64,000 nt of DNA from Metridium senile (taxonomy: Eukaryota; Cnidaria; Anthozoa; Actiniaria; Metridiidae), in contig OX459105.1 of assembly GCA_949775045.1 (NCBI GenBank), positions 10,431,398-10,495,397 on the forward strand, given 5' to 3'. Below are positions 1-37,419 of the stretch, piece by piece. Both the position numbers and the translations under genes were made by a program. Position 1 is the stretch's first letter. Each line of letters starts with the position of its first letter. The notes beneath the pieces were generated by a model, which saw only the letters and a list, made by a program, of their open reading frames with translations, searched no databases and had not been told where the DNA came from.

Positions 1-1399
1 CTTGAACGTGACCAACCTACGATGAGTAACACATGGGGATTTATAAATGCAAGTTTAAATCGAGATTCTTTTTATAAAGGTATACTAATGACATTCTAGC
101 TTTGGCCATGGGGATTTAATGCAAAATTTGCAGAGCCATTTGAAAGAATGTTACAATACTTAATGGAAATACCTGGAGTTCAGTTAGTATTTTCACTACA
201 CATTATAATGTATGTATTAACGTAACGTAACGTATATATTTTTCTCGACCGGGTTATCCGGTTTTCCTCCCTCCGCAAAAATGAACATGTAAGTCAAGTT
301 GTGTGCAAAATAATTAACGTAGAGGTAGTGAGTATATGTCTTAGTCTCCCCAATTTAAAAAGTGATTTACTTATTTATTTATTTCTGTATGCACTTTAGT
401 GTATAAATGACTTTTCTTATGTATTAAAATCATAGCCAGGCGCAATCACGTGCCCTACTAATCCAGCAGACTCAGACCCACACTCGCTACCTCTACATAA
501 CTAAAAACTATTTTGTGCTACACTCTTTATATATAAAATTCATTCATACAAGCCCTGTATACTATAAATGGATCCGGAACTGTAAACTGACATTTTGCTT
601 TGTACAATTCATGCCATGCTACCTTTGCAAAGAATCATAAGGTCACACGTTTGTCATTTTTAAAAATTGACCAACTGTTATTTCATAGAATTAAAATCAG
701 CGTTACAAAATGACAATATAGATGGATCAAAGTTAACAAAAGAAGACCATATAAAAATATAGCCATTTACAGCACGTGTGTGTTTCATTCTTCCAGGGCC
801 ACTAAACGAGCTCACTCAATGCAGCACTGAATAGAAACTATAATAATTACAATGATATCGAAGGCATATAGAAACATAAATGAGCTTTTTTGCTGGGTTT
901 AATATTTCGGAAAATCAGCAGCAAGTGTATTCATCCATGGAATGGTTACCGGTGTCATAAAAAAAACAAATTGAAACTTTAACTGTAACTTTTTCAAAAA
1001 CAATGTATTTAGTACTATTTTTTTCGAGTCAAAACTTTATTCAATTTTAGTTGGTTTAAATAATATTTACTTGTGGTGTTTAACTGAGTAATAATAATAC
1101 ACTTAGTTTACCGTGGCCTACACTTATATGCTATAATTTATGTCTGCAGTTTATAACTGTTGAATAACAAAAGTTATGTGAAAATCATTTCAAATGAATA
1201 GATGAGCGACTTCATGGGTTCACGTTATTTGACAGCAGTCCTGTATCTTATAAAGTACTTGTAATAAATTAAAAAGAGCAAAAATATTTAGTTCATGGAA
1301 TGTATAATGTAGTTGGATTCGAAAGCCTCACATCTCCACTCATTGGTAAAATATTACTATTCCATTCAATATATACATTTACTGAATTAAGAAACAAAC
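1..1399. other. non-coding stretch, probably intron of the left-edge gene
   Basis: AT-rich sequence with no exon I can support. If the exon at 1400-1732 is real, this is its first intron. Two short segments (near 33-60 and 108-135) share a similar string around CATGGGGATTTA and look like a small duplicated repeat. A short open stretch after the AG at about 99-100 reads as peptide but has no recognisable family, so I do not call it a gene. Confidence 0.4.
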
Positions 1400-1732
1400 C
1401 TCGACTCCATCCAATATAGGGATTTGTAGCGTTTTGATATCATCGGTTAATTCAACCGTTTTATGTTCTATCCCTTGATCTTTTAACGACTTGGAATTAT
1501 TAAAATCAACTTGATTAAGATCCAGTTCTGATGGTAAATTTGAAGATGGACTTTCTATGTTACTATGTTCCTTATATTTATCCTCGTCCATTTTCGAACT
1601 ACATCCTTCGCTTGAGCAGAAACCATTCTGTAAATCCAAGTCCTTTTCAAGGCAGTCACACAAACAGAAGTAAATTATCAATACACAGACAATCCTTTGA
1701 AAAGTGATCCATTTTGAACTCCGTCTCTCCAT
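1400..1732 (-). CDS. first coding exon of a P4HTM-like paralog (partial)
   Basis: Open frame of 111 codons from the ATG at 1732 to a GT donor just left of 1400. The start gives a basic MERRSSK, then a hydrophobic segment (about residues 13-26), which looks like a signal anchor. A polar Ser/Asp/Glu-rich spacer follows, ending in IPILDGVE. The neighbouring P4HTM exon 1 has the same plan: short basic N-terminus, one membrane segment, charged spacer, end in VPRLDGVK. It is cut at the same place in the same codon phase (0). Human P4HTM has RLEGVKVGYER here. I infer a divergently arranged duplicate of P4HTM whose catalytic exons lie beyond the left edge. The next exon was not found in 1-1399. An unrelated secreted or membrane protein remains possible. 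Confidence 0.5.
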
Positions 1733-3002
1733 TGAGACTTTAAGTTAGTTATCAAAATATAGTAAATTTTCTTCCACAAAATTTCGTATTTTTTTTCATT
1801 CAAAAATTAATGATCCGGGTAACCTTTGACGATGAATATGTTTATTTGTTGACTTTGTTTGGCGCAAAGCAGGATGTCTTTTGTTGCTGCTCATGAACTA
1901 GTGATCTTATTGGTTGATTATATATTTTTGACTGGTGCTCATTGACAACCAGCTTCTAACCGCATGGCTGCTTCTAATCCAACAGATATCGTCACTAAAA
2001 CCGGGTGAAATATTATCAGTATTTTGATGGTAAACTTAAAAAAGGCCAGCTCGGAAATAACTTAAAAAAATACACGCCCGCGATAAATATAGCTGTTTTT
2101 GTTTTCAAGATAAGTTGAAAAATAAAGCTTCATTTTTTTATTCAGTTTTTATTACTACATAACTCCATTCAAATTAAATGAATTATCTATTAATTATTTT
2201 GGACGATGGCATAGACTAATAATCCTAACTACTTGTTTTAATAAAAAGATTTAAATGCACTGATATCGGAATAAAATACAACCGTACGATGTTGACCAGC
2301 TAAAAGTTAACAAAACAAAACAAAACTTAAAAATTAAATCATAAAATTAAAATAAATCATTTTTTCTCTATATTTTTTTACTAGCTAGTACACTGCATGA
2401 GATGAAATAAGCTGCTAGTATTATTGCATTTTTAAATATATATGCTTAACTTCTCATGTAAAAAAATTAAAATATAAGTATGTCTTTCTGCGAACTCAGG
2501 CATTCCAACGGCCAGTTGTAAAATACGTATTTCGCTGCCGTCAATCAAGGATTTAAAAGGTACCGACTAATTAGTTTTGATTGACGGCAGCTAAAAACGT
2601 GTTTCACAACAAGCCGTTGAAATATCTGAGTTCGCAGAAAGTCGAAAGAGACCGTTTCATTTGACATCAGCACCTCTTCTCAATAAAAAGCCGTCGATAT
2701 ACCTGCCACGGACTCTTACGAAAAAGTACGTACTTTTCACGTTTACGCTATATAATAAAACCTATACGTAAATGAAAATGTTTTAGAAAAACACAGAATA
2801 ATTACTGTAAAATACTGCAGGTTATTTACCTGCCCGGTATTGTATATCGCATTTGCATTTGAAAGAAGCACCAAGTTGATATCCCTCGTTATAAACAATA
2901 ATATTCTCTTTTGTTTCCTTTACAGTTTTAATTGACAAGGAGCTGTAATTTTCAGAAAACCTGGGTAAAGTAGTTCCATAGTAATCTAATTAGATAAAGG
3001 GC
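1733..3002. promoter_or_regulatory. intergenic head-to-head region between two P4HTM-like genes
   Basis: About 1.27 kb separates the ATG at 1732 (-) from the ATG at 3003 (+), so promoters for both genes should lie here. No TATA box or other site can be assigned with confidence. The middle is occupied by a short inverted repeat at 2484-2641, listed separately. Confidence 0.35.
2484..2641. mobile_element. foldback element, 158 bp
   Basis: Outer arms are CTTTCTGCGAACTCAG and its reverse complement at the right end. Inner arms CTGCCGTCAATCAA and TTGATTGACGGCAG also pair. There is no coding capacity. It looks like a MITE lying between the two head-to-head genes. Confidence 0.6.
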
Positions 3003-6000
3003 ATGGGAAAAAGCAAGTCAAATCAGAAACCTAAAAAGACCGCTGTGAATAAGGGAAGTAGACAACCATGGTTTACTCTTATAATAAGTACACTGGCCTG
3101 TTTAGCTTTAGTCGTTGCACTATACTATGCAAACAAGGCGAATCACTTAAAATCAAAAGACTTAAAAGAAGGATCAAAAGGTACTGGCGAGCAGAGAGCG
3201 AAGAGGAACGTCCATCCTACCGAAAAACCTTCAGAGACAATGAAACAATCCAGGTTTGCAAGTCAAGATGATATTTTAGATAACGAGCAAAACGAAGGAA
3301 AAACACAAAAGAAAACGAATGAATCTGCGAATAGGACATCTTCAAGTACAAAAGATAGAAATCCGAGTAATGAAAAGCGCGGTAAAATTAAGGGTAAGCA
3401 AAGCTCTAGTTCAAACACAGCTCAGAAGAAAGAAACAAAAGCGTCTCCTTTGGTCGACTTCAAACGAGTGCCTAGATTAGACGGTGTCAAGGTAAGAATA
3501 TACCCAGGTAATATTTCATGATAAGTATACTCTAAAATAACGGACCGTAGTTTACGCATATCATGGAAATAAATGTATTAAAAAGATAATGCTGATAAAT
3601 ATCAAGGATAACAATAATGATAATGATAATGATAATGATAATGGCTATCAATATAATAATATATTTCATATCATTGAAATGTATTAAAAAGATAATGCTG
3701 ATAAATATCAAGGATAGTAATGAAAATGGCTGTCAATATGATGATAATCATGATGACGACATTAGTTTCCATGACAACAGGCCTTTTCTCACGAAGCAGC
3801 TAATCAAATGCAAATGACTGGCATATATCCCCTTGTAATAAATACAGTGGAACTCCGCCTTATGGCCACCCGCTTAATACGGGCACCCCGTTATTGCGGC
3901 CAGTTTTTCAGGTTCCGATGAAATGCATGCCCATACATTTTCTATAAAATTTACCCGCTTAATACGCCCCCACCCCCTTAATACGGCCACTTTGGGCTGT
4001 CCCTTCGGTGGCCGGATTAACGGGGTTCCGCTGTAAAAGGCATTAAAAAAGTCACTGGTATGATGACAATAGACCTTACTCATGAAGTAGCTATTCATAT
4101 ATATGCAAATGCAGACAAGCCTCTCATTCGCTTTATAAACAATAGCACCATGAATCAAAACGAGCCGAGCATTTACATGATTATAGCCGATTCAAGGTCT
4201 ATGGTTTATAACATGTCCAATACCAAGTGTAAGAATATACACCTATTTAAAAATTGTTGTCGCAGCCGAACTGAGTCCACACTCTAAAGCCTGCAAAGGA
4301 TGTCGGTTACATGGACTTAATTTGTGATTCATTGCACGTTTTTTTATAGAAATATTTGTATTTATATCTAACTCAACAACAGCTTGTTATGGTCATATAT
4401 AAAAATAACACAAACGCGTACAATCAAAGTATACTAGGAATAAATCAATAACACAAAAGACGAGATACCGACATCCTTTGCAGACTTTAGAGTGTGGACT
4501 GTGGTTTATTTTCGACAACGATTTTTGAAATAGGTGTATATAATATTTTGAAATATGTCTAGGTTGGGTATGAAAGGACAATGGAACTGGAGCCAGGCAA
4601 AAAGTACAAAGTCATAACAAGAAGCCTTCGCCCTCCAATATTTGGTATGAAAAAATTATATCACTTAAAACAATAATATGGCTGAATATGAATTAGCGAA
4701 TGTACACCACGAAAAAGCAAAATTAATATAGCTCCAGTAAAACTATTAAAGAAAAGGCAAACAATCTGTTCAAAGTACGTAGGTTTGCAAAATAGCGAAA
4801 TGGGGGATATTCAAATTAATTTACCTAATATAGAAATTGCATGGCCAACGACGATTCACCGATGTAACTCCTAATGTTTTCCCTTGTTTCGTGGTTTCAG
4901 AAATTCCAAATTTTCTTACGGATGGTGAATGCCAGGAAATTATCCAGCAAGCAGACAGGCAGGTACTGGAATCAAGTCCTGTAGATGACATTAATAATGA
5001 AAATATTGAATCTACCAGTGTGGGGACATTTCATGAATGGGACTATAACCATGACAATGGTATTAGCCCTTTAGAGGTAAGGATGTTAGTTCTATTGTAA
5101 TCGACGAACCCACACAGCAATAGAAAAACAGAAGTATTCATTTTAGCCTGGTTCACACTAGCAACATAAGCAACATACACGCGCAGTCTCAATAAAGCAT
5201 TTCTTAAATAGGTGTGAGAAAAGACAAGTGCGGCTAATGAGCAAAGCCCAACTGAGTCTGCGTATGTTTTTTTATGCTTATGATTATGATTATGTCGCTA
5301 GTGTGAACCAGGCCTAAGCATAAGCAACATACGCAGACTCAGTTGGGCTTTGCTCATTAGCCGCACTTGTCTTTTCTCACAATTATTCGAGAAATGCTTC
5401 ACTGAGTCAGCGTATGTTGTTTATACTTATGTCGCTAGTGTGAACCAGGCTTTAATATACGAAATTTTAAATATCACACAAACTAAAATAACTGTCCTAT
5501 GAACAAATGTACCAAGCAAACACATAAACAATACAATCAGGTCAGCCATAAACAAACTCATGAGCAAGCCAATCAAATCAACCTATTACAATGTAACCAG
5601 CGAATTAAGCAACACAACGATAACATAAAACCAATCAGAGAAAACAATTTGACAACGCAGCCATTCTATAAGCAACTCAAACTACCCACAAATCAAAGAG
5701 CTAGTATGCCATACAGTAAACCAAGCAATCAATGAGAAGGGTGTAAGGGTTTGCGGTGATGCAGTTTCGCGTTATTTTTGGTGCGGTTTTGCGGTTTTAC
5801 AAATCTTGCGGTTGCGGTTTTTAGCAAATTTAGGTGCGATTGTGCGCTTTTTGTCGATTTTTTGTGCGGTTTTGCGGTTTCCAACCACTCCCCCCCCCCC
5901 CCCCCCCTTCACTTACGCCTACCAATCATCCTAACCAACAAGCAAACCGATCAACTAACCAACCTGCCAACCAAGCCAAAAAGCCTACCAACCAACTCAT

Positions 6001-9000
6001 TGAACCATGAATATCTACCACTCAATTACCAAATCAACCATGCAGACAGTCAGACAATCACACTAATAAGACGACGGCTACCACAGTTTTAGTGCTCGTG
6101 TTGTCAGTGTGACTGCCTGGTTAAAAAGCCTACCAACCATCTCATTGACCAACTAGTACTAGACCAACTGGCCAGACAGCAAACCAACCCATTGAACATC
6201 TACCAATTAATTACCAAATCAAACAGGCAGTCAGACAATCACACTAATAAGACGACAGTTACCACAGTTTTAGTGCTCGTGTTGTCGATGTGACTGCTTA
6301 CATGGTTAATAGGTAATTTGTTGGAACTTACAAGATTTAAAAATCTTTACCTTTACAGGTGATGCATAATCTGATAGATTTGAGTGATTTGTACTTCTCT
6401 GAAAAAGATATAATGCAGATGTAAGTGGACAATTTGAATATGCTCTTTGAATTGCTCTAAAACTTCCTTAACTTATTCTGATATTCTGCCAGGTTTAAAG
6501 ACTTGAAAGTTGACAAAAACAAAAACGGTAAGTCATCTAAGAAAGTGTTGCATTATACAAAATAATTCTGCCTGAGATGCATGCACGTTTACTCACCACT
6601 AGAATATATTAATTTTGATATATAATGGAAGTAACTTCTTTCAAACTCTGTGATAAATCGATGTTGGTTTCGAGGCAACAGAATCAAGTTTTCCCATAAT
6701 AATATTTTGAAGTCTGTATTTTTCTTGTGCTTTTTTATTACTTTACCAGTTCCTCTATAGACAGCTATCTGTTTGGCTTGGTAAACTGATACTGCATAAC
6801 TTGGAATATTTATTTATATTCTGGAAATTATCTTCTTTTGCGCATGCCGTATTTTCAAAAATCGTTGTCGCAGCCGAAGCTACAGTCCACACTATGAAGC
6901 CTGCAAAGGATGTCGGTAATATGAACTGAATGTGTGATTTATTACGTGCTTTTTAAGAAATATTTGTTTCATGATCTTCCAACAATTTGTTATGTTCATA
7001 TAATACAAACACGTACAATCAAAATTTGTTATAAATAAATCATAACAAGAGTAGAAATATCAACATCTTTTGCAGGCTTCAGAGTGAGGACTGTAGCTTT
7101 GATTGCGATAACGATTTTTGAAATAGGTGTATATGTACACCAAATACCATCTGTAACATCGACTTGTTTTTCCTGTAGGTGTCATCGATTTAGATGAATT
7201 TCTACAAGTTACAACTGATCGTATTGTAAAATACCTTCATAACATGGCACGAACTCTCGATAGAGTAAAAGGACGAAATAGCAAGCAGACTTGGGCGGAC
7301 CATAGTCTTGTCAAAGGACTTGACGAAAGGTATGCCAAAGATGTTTCAAAACCTTCAACTCTGGCCATAGCAGTCAACCCTATAGTACAGCAGCCACATA
7401 TTTAGCACTCTATAAACAGCACTAGACAAAAAAAAAAAACACCCCAGAAAGCCAATGAATCTTGTAAATTTCTTTTTTTTTTTTCCTTTCATTTTGAAAA
7501 CATTTGCCACATATTGATTTTCTGAAATATGCCTCAATTTCCCAAATGGTAGTACATTCCCTAGTCTATATAATAGTGTATCTGAGATGCATCATTTTCT
7601 GATGCTAAATGGGTACTAGGAACGTTTCCGGAAGTATTGACATCAACGTATGTTAACAGATTTGATTATTTAGCTTCACTTTGTAAGATGTGGGTGTTTT
7701 TGGATTCAACAGGGTTGCAGCGCTTACCAAACTTCCCGTTGTTGTGGTAGCAGAAAGTGAGAAGCTTCAGGTAATGTTTTTTATTTACAGCAACATCTTT
7801 TTAAACACTTTCAAGTTTTACCTTTTTTCAAAATATATTTGCACAATAATCTATTTTCAAATTCATGCATGTATTTCAAATTTTTTCATACAAATTCAAA
7901 TTATTCACAAGTTTTACCTCTTTCAAAATATAAATTCACAATAATTCATTTTCAAATTAATAAATCTACTTTTTTACACCAATTTCAAATTGTTTCTTTC
8001 AATGTTTTACTGTTGGCATAAAAACAATATTTCAGGTGGTACAGTACGACCCCGAAGGACATTACCACTGCCATCATGACTCGCAGCCAGTTGAACAAGA
8101 AGTACCTTGTTGTTATGAACGTGATCAACGGCACTGCAGGCTGTGCAGGTGAGCAACATCAATCATAACTTTGGGTCGTATTAAATATGGGTCTATTACT
8201 AAAGGCCCGGGCAAACGGTTTCAACATTTGCTTCAACATCCGTTCCATTTTGTTGAATGGCGATCGATGTTTAAACGTTTTTAAACTCTTTCAACACCAA
8301 TTCAACATCGATTCAACACGTTTCAGCAATGTTGAAAGAGTTTAAAAGCGTTTTTAAAACATTGCCATTCAACAATATCGAACGGATGTTGAAGCAAAAT
8401 TAATGTTGAAACCATATGCCCGCGCCTTAATGAGCATTCCTTGTTCTTCTTATACCCCCCTTTGATAAATGTACGTTTCGTAAAAAATACAGTCGTAATT
8501 TTAGAAGTATATTGATTACGATGAATACAGAAAAGCCAGAAAGACTACCTTTGCCTTCACAAACAGGATTTCATTGTATGAAGATAAAGAGATACATTGT
8601 ATTTATATGTGTGTTCAAATATGTTTAAACATATAAAAATGTATAGTATTGTATTGTATTGCCAGGTACATTACAGTATTATATTTCTTAAATGATGTGG
8701 AAGAAGGAGGGGAAACAGCTTTCCCAGTTGCAGACAACTCTACTTTCAGCATAGAGGTAAAACTGAGTCATGGAAAACGTCCAAACAAAATCAGTATTCT
8801 AAAATATTGAAAATGATAGTGTTTTTTAAAGGTTTTTAGATCAATTCTTTGCTCAGGCTAGCAAGCCATGTCAAATTTGCGTATCATGTATCCGAGTTTA
8901 CAGATCTTCAGTTATGTTTATAGACAGCCGGAGTGAATAGAGTAGATCTGAACAGGCCAGATACTAATTAGCATACATGTTTATTTTACCGTTATTAGAA

Positions 9001-9801
9001 TTTCTAGGAGTTGCATGTGTTCAAAATATTACATCAGTTCTGAGTAAGAATAAAAAATAAGAACAATATTGCAGAAATAATGACAAATTAACACTGGTAC
9101 TGTCATCTGGCACTATTAGTGCCAAATCTGCCTTTGTGTGGGTAAAACCCTAATCGTCCTCCAATTCAGTTCCCGAGATGATTCTTGATTTCGCAGGGTA
9201 AGCTCTGTGTGACAGTCACATGCAATTTGATTTCACATTTTACATAACTATACCGGTTCAATTAAAACATCTTTAAACAGTGAAAGTTCGCATGTGAAGT
9301 ATGATCATCATACAAGTTTAATGAGCAAATAAAAAATGGGGATCACCGTACTCGTTTAAGAGTGAGATGATCTCAAAGTGCAGCGAACGTTCTTAAATAT
9401 AAAGCAAATTCATGTATTCATCTTGAAGAGCCCAATTTGTTTTTGTTTAGTAAATCAGAGCTCTAGCTGTTGACCCGCTATACAAACAATGATACATATG
9501 CAAACATTAACTAATTTTACTTTAGGCATGGAGCGCTTTGACTAAATATCGATGTGACCTAAGCAAGCACTGCCACAAAGCCAACCTTGTCATCCCCCCT
9601 AAGAAAGGAACAGCAGTAATGTGGTACAATCATCACCTAGACCCCACCACGGGATGGGTGGGTGATCTTGATGAGATAACGTTCCATGGAGGTTGTGACG
9701 TCATACGTGGAGAAAAGTGGATCGCGAACAACTGGATAAATATTATGGGGAAATCTAGAAGTCACATGATCACTCATACTAATCCCAAGAGAAAGCTATG
9801 A
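3003..9801 (+). CDS. P4HTM: transmembrane prolyl 4-hydroxylase, ten exons
   Basis: Exons: 3003-3491, 4563-4644, 4901-5076, 6359-6420, 6493-6527, 7179-7329, 7713-7770, 8036-8148, 8666-8756, 9526-9801. All junctions are GT-AG and in phase, giving 510 aa (human 502). Residues about 22-42 form the single membrane anchor, followed by a Lys/Ser-rich linker. The block EIPNFLTD begins the conserved region. Two EF-hand loops follow: DYNHDNGISPLE and DKNKNGVIDLDE. The 2-oxoglutarate/Fe(II) dioxygenase core keeps the metal ligands in HYHCHHDS (H-x-D), the distal His in TFHGGC, and the 2-oxoglutarate-binding Lys in RGEKWIANNWI. The family sits in the ER membrane and hydroxylates proline, with HIF-alpha a proposed substrate and Ca2+ binding through the EF hands. 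An AATAAA lies at 10133. The gene converges on ERCC4. Identity is firm; substrate is from family knowledge only. Confidence 0.95.
3560..3745. repeat. imperfect tandem duplication with (GATAAT)n
   Basis: The segment around GTATTAAAAAGATAATGCTG occurs twice (near 3575 and 3680), separated by a GATAAT microsatellite, in P4HTM intron 1. Confidence 0.6.
3845..4035. mobile_element. MITE-like element, CAGTGGAACTCCG ends
   Basis: Begins CAGTGGAACTCCGCCTTA and ends GGGGTTCCGCTGTA, with internal repeats of CCGCTTAATACGG type. A related arrangement (CTCTATTAAGCGG and its complement) occurs at 44910-45065. Non-coding, in P4HTM intron 1. Confidence 0.6.
4236..4540. mobile_element. MITE family B, copy 1
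   Basis: Terminal inverted repeats TATACACCTATTT / AAATAGGTGTATA, and subterminal inverted GCAAAGGATGTCGGT / ACCGACATCCTTTGC. Four copies are in this window (also 6851-7133, 15329-15624, 26579-27102). This one lies just left of P4HTM exon 2. Confidence 0.8.
5146..5450. mobile_element. MITE family A, two copies fused head to head
   Basis: Copy 1 (5146-5313) and an inverted copy 2 (5312-5450) each begin and end with GCCTGGTTCACACTAG / CTAGTGTGAACCAGGC. A third, single copy is at 14513-14677. TTTA flanks both outer ends, a possible target duplication. The pair sits in P4HTM intron 3. Confidence 0.8.
5752..5910. repeat. degenerate GCGGTTTT repeats and poly-C tract
   Basis: Several GTGCGGTTTTGCGGTTT-like units followed by a run of about 18 C. 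Intronic low-complexity DNA in P4HTM. Confidence 0.6.
6851..7133. mobile_element. MITE family B, copy 2
   Basis: Shares TTTCAAAAATCGTTGTCGC and GCCTGCAAAGGATGTCGGT with the other copies. It ends ATTTTTGAAATAGGTGTAT, 45 bp upstream of P4HTM exon 6. The left terminus has lost the TACACC end. Confidence 0.75.
8199..8430. mobile_element. MITE family D, copy 1
   Basis: Long inverted repeat beginning AAAGGCCCGGGCAAACGG and ending CATATGCCCGCGCCTTAA. The inner arms carry CAACATCCGTT and AACGGATGTTG plus GTTTAAACG-type repeats. A second copy, split by a SINE, is at 17127-17730. Located in P4HTM intron 8. Confidence 0.8.
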
Positions 9802-10726
9802 AATATGGGAAAAACAATGATGATTTTGCGGAGAGAGGAACTCGAAAGATCCTGAAAGATCATTAATCTAGGAATATATTTAAGGATATGTTTAGGAATA
9901 TATAAAAAATATCTCAAACGATCTAATACATATGAGCAATACATACATGCTGAAAGAAGCAGGATAGTTTTAGACTGAAGAGAACAATGGGTGACCTTTC
10001 CAAAGGTATATCGATTTTGCTGACAATAAGTTAAGGATGGATGTGTTAATCTGTTAGAGATGTGTAAGTCCAACAATGTATATTATAAACCTATGCAATT
10101 ATGCATACATATACATCTGAGGAGCTTATACGAATAAACTCATTCTCAACAGATATTGAAACATTTTAACACACAGAATTCATTCAGAGTGCTGATTCAG
10201 TTTGGAATTGTATGTGTTTTAAAGACAGTGGAGCTGTTTGATGCAGTTAAACAAAATAATTTTATAACAATAAGTACAATCAGATATCTAACCATATCGA
10301 TAATAATAATAAAACAACAAAATAACTTTATTTGAAACTTTGATTCACATTCAGACTTTGTCAATCTGCCACCAATACTCGTTGGGAGAGACACAGGAAG
10401 CCCACAATAAAAACGGCTGCGAGGGAGACTACCAATATATAAGTAAACATTTCTTACATATTTATATTGAACCATGATTTATGTTTATAATACATAAGAT
10501 ATATTGGTAATGATCCTTGACTTTCCAAAACAAAAATAAAAGAGATATTACTCCAAATAAATACCCGCCAAGATATATACTAGTTTTTCCTGCCTTTTGG
10601 TTTTGTTGCCGTTGTCAATACACAATACATCAGACTTGGTATTGATCCTAGATTTATGTTTTCCAAAACAAAAACGAAGAGATACCACTCCAAATATAAA
10701 TAACCACCAAGACATATATATATATA
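9802..10726. terminator. convergent 3' ends of P4HTM and ERCC4
   Basis: P4HTM (+) has an AATAAA at 10133-10138. On the minus strand an AATAAA (read as TTTATT at 10327-10332) lies downstream of the ERCC4 stop codon. The two likely cleavage sites are therefore roughly 150-200 bp apart and the genes converge tail to tail. The region 10503-10617 is a partial copy of the ERCC4 end, listed separately. No other gene is visible. Confidence 0.5.
10503..10617 (-). pseudogene. partial duplicate of the ERCC4 C-terminal coding end
   Basis: Repeats about 115 bp of sequence also found at 10639-10764, including the last codons and stop of ERCC4 (the plus-strand string CTAGTTTTTCCTGCCTTT is in both) and the adjacent 3' UTR. 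The copy has small differences and no acceptor or upstream exon body, so it is a dead tail duplicate now in the ERCC4 3' UTR. Confidence 0.75.
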
Positions 10727-35328
<24,602 letters not shown>

Positions 35329-35400
35329 TTTGTAAACATCGCCAACACAGGAAACCCAACTAAGAACTATCGGGATACCTGTGGTAAAGCGAAATTCAAA
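35329..35400. promoter_or_regulatory. 72-bp bidirectional ERCC4/WDR18 promoter
   Basis: The ERCC4 ATG (minus, 35328) and WDR18 ATG (plus, 35401) are separated by only 72 bp, so both 5' UTRs must be short or overlap the opposite gene. Both start codons sit in CAAAATGGCGG, pointing outward: CAAAATGGCGGC for ERCC4 and CAAAATGGCGGA for WDR18. This matches the YY1 motif, and nearly the TISU element that couples initiation to very short 5' UTRs. No TATA box is present. Confidence 0.7.
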
Positions 35401-37388
35401 ATGGCGGACACAGAGGTGCTTATTACAAGCGATAGTTCTGGTGAAAGTTTTTGTATTTCCGTATGGGATCTTCACTCAGGAATGCAAATTAAGAGCTATA
35501 AAGGTAGCAGCTGTTCACCACATACTTTGAGTTTGCTTGGGAAACAGTATGTGTTGGCTGCACAGGATGGCAAACCTATCATCTACGTATGGAACATTGC
35601 AAAGGTAGGCTTTCATGTGAGAAACAGGCTTGCTACTCATTTAAAAAGCTTAGTTACTCGGACATTCAGGTTAGATATAAACAGTATCCACACTGATTTA
35701 TGTTATGACTTGAAAGATGGCATATCTTCGTGAGAATGCTTATTGTTATTGTTGACAATGTTCTGTGTTCAAAGTACCACGTGCAGCAGGCCTGCAGCTA
35801 GCTGGGTAGCAATCTCTTTGTCCACGTGACAGGGGTGATCGAAGTACACTCCTTTAAGGATTAAAAATAATTTCTGTGTGTAGCTTTTAGGCTTCTGGCT
35901 CAAAAGGTAAAATTATACATAATTAAACATGACCCCATATTTTTTTTTGGGGGGGGAGGGGGGGGAGGGGGGGGGGAGGTCCCTTTGTCCAAGTGGTAGG
36001 GGTGATTTGGGGTCAATTTTGCAAAGGACCCCTAAAAGGTACACATAAATTAAGATAACTGCCAAAGTCTTATTGATTTTAACTGAAGATATAGATTCAC
36101 CGTAATTTACATAAACTTTAACCTTAATTTTCTCATTAATCCTTGATTTTTTTTTACAAAAACACAAAATATAGGTTGGAGTTTTTGAAGTCGTTCAATA
36201 AACTCGCAGATCGTGCTTTATCAGGTTTAAAACCACTTGGCTTCGCCTCGTGGTTTTAAATCCTGATAAAACACTCCTGCTCGTTTATTAAACTATCCAT
36301 ATCATCATTGCCGTCATACTTATTGCTGTTTGCATTTTTCATGTTCAGGAACAAATTCTCATGAAGCAAATTTGTCCAGGAAAAGTGTCTGCAATCACAT
36401 GCTCACCGGATGGAAATTATTGTGTTGTGTCATGTGGTGAAAAGATTTACATTTGGCAGGTAATATTATATCATTCACACATCATGTATCTGATCATAAA
36501 ATAAATTATATTTATTTAAACAATGGAGTAGTTGAATCAAGGGCATTATGTTGTTTATTCAACAACAAAATTTTCCAAAGCGGCCAAAAAGCTCAGCTGT
36601 GCTGATAGTATCCCTAAGCGGTGGGCATATAATATTATATACACATGTGTCATTATTATATAAATGTTTTAATATTGTTATTGTTTTATCATAGGTTGCC
36701 ACTGGTCATTTACTTGCCATACTGCCTGGCCATTACCAGAGAGTTAATTGTTTGGTATTCACTGATAATGGTACACATTTTCTATCAGGAGGCAATGATA
36801 ATCTCATCATGACTTGGGATATGGCACAGTAAGAAAAACGATTAAACAATACTTTTAATTTGTTGTAGCTAGAGAATTACTGACTCACTTTACAAAAATT
36901 TATAATCATATAACATGGCACTATAGAATGTGCCTGCTAGAATTGTTTTCATGGATGCCTACTATAGCTAAGCATTCATTTGATTGAAAAGGTAAAAATT
37001 TTACTCCAAATATTGTTAGGAAAAGTAAACCACTAATATTTAGAAGCAGTATAGTTACTAATACTTCAACTGGAAGTAAGCTGTTCTTCCAGGAAGCTGG
37101 CAGTGTGTTTTTTTTTCTCCTTCTCTCCATTAGTGCTTTACTTTTTACGGCATTTAAAGCTACTCAAAGAATGGAACAGAATAGAACGAAGTCAAAACAA
37201 AAGTGTGGCCTATTGGTATCAAACATGAGACCTCTTGCTCCAAAAGCTGCACACTAACCAACTCAGCTACATGATTGTACACTGTTTCTATGTTTGCTTA
37301 CACTAAGCAATACCAACTCATCAATTCGTGTATTATTTCTGTCATCAATTTTTCTGCATTAGTTCATTTACTTATGATATTCTCCATT

Positions 37389-37419
<31 letters not shown>

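Noticed and set aside
1..225. Plus-strand open stretches reading LERDQPTMSNTWGF and LWPWGFNAKFAEPF
   Set aside because: Short, not joined by consistent splice sites, and the two share a duplicated nucleotide string; more likely a repeat than exons.
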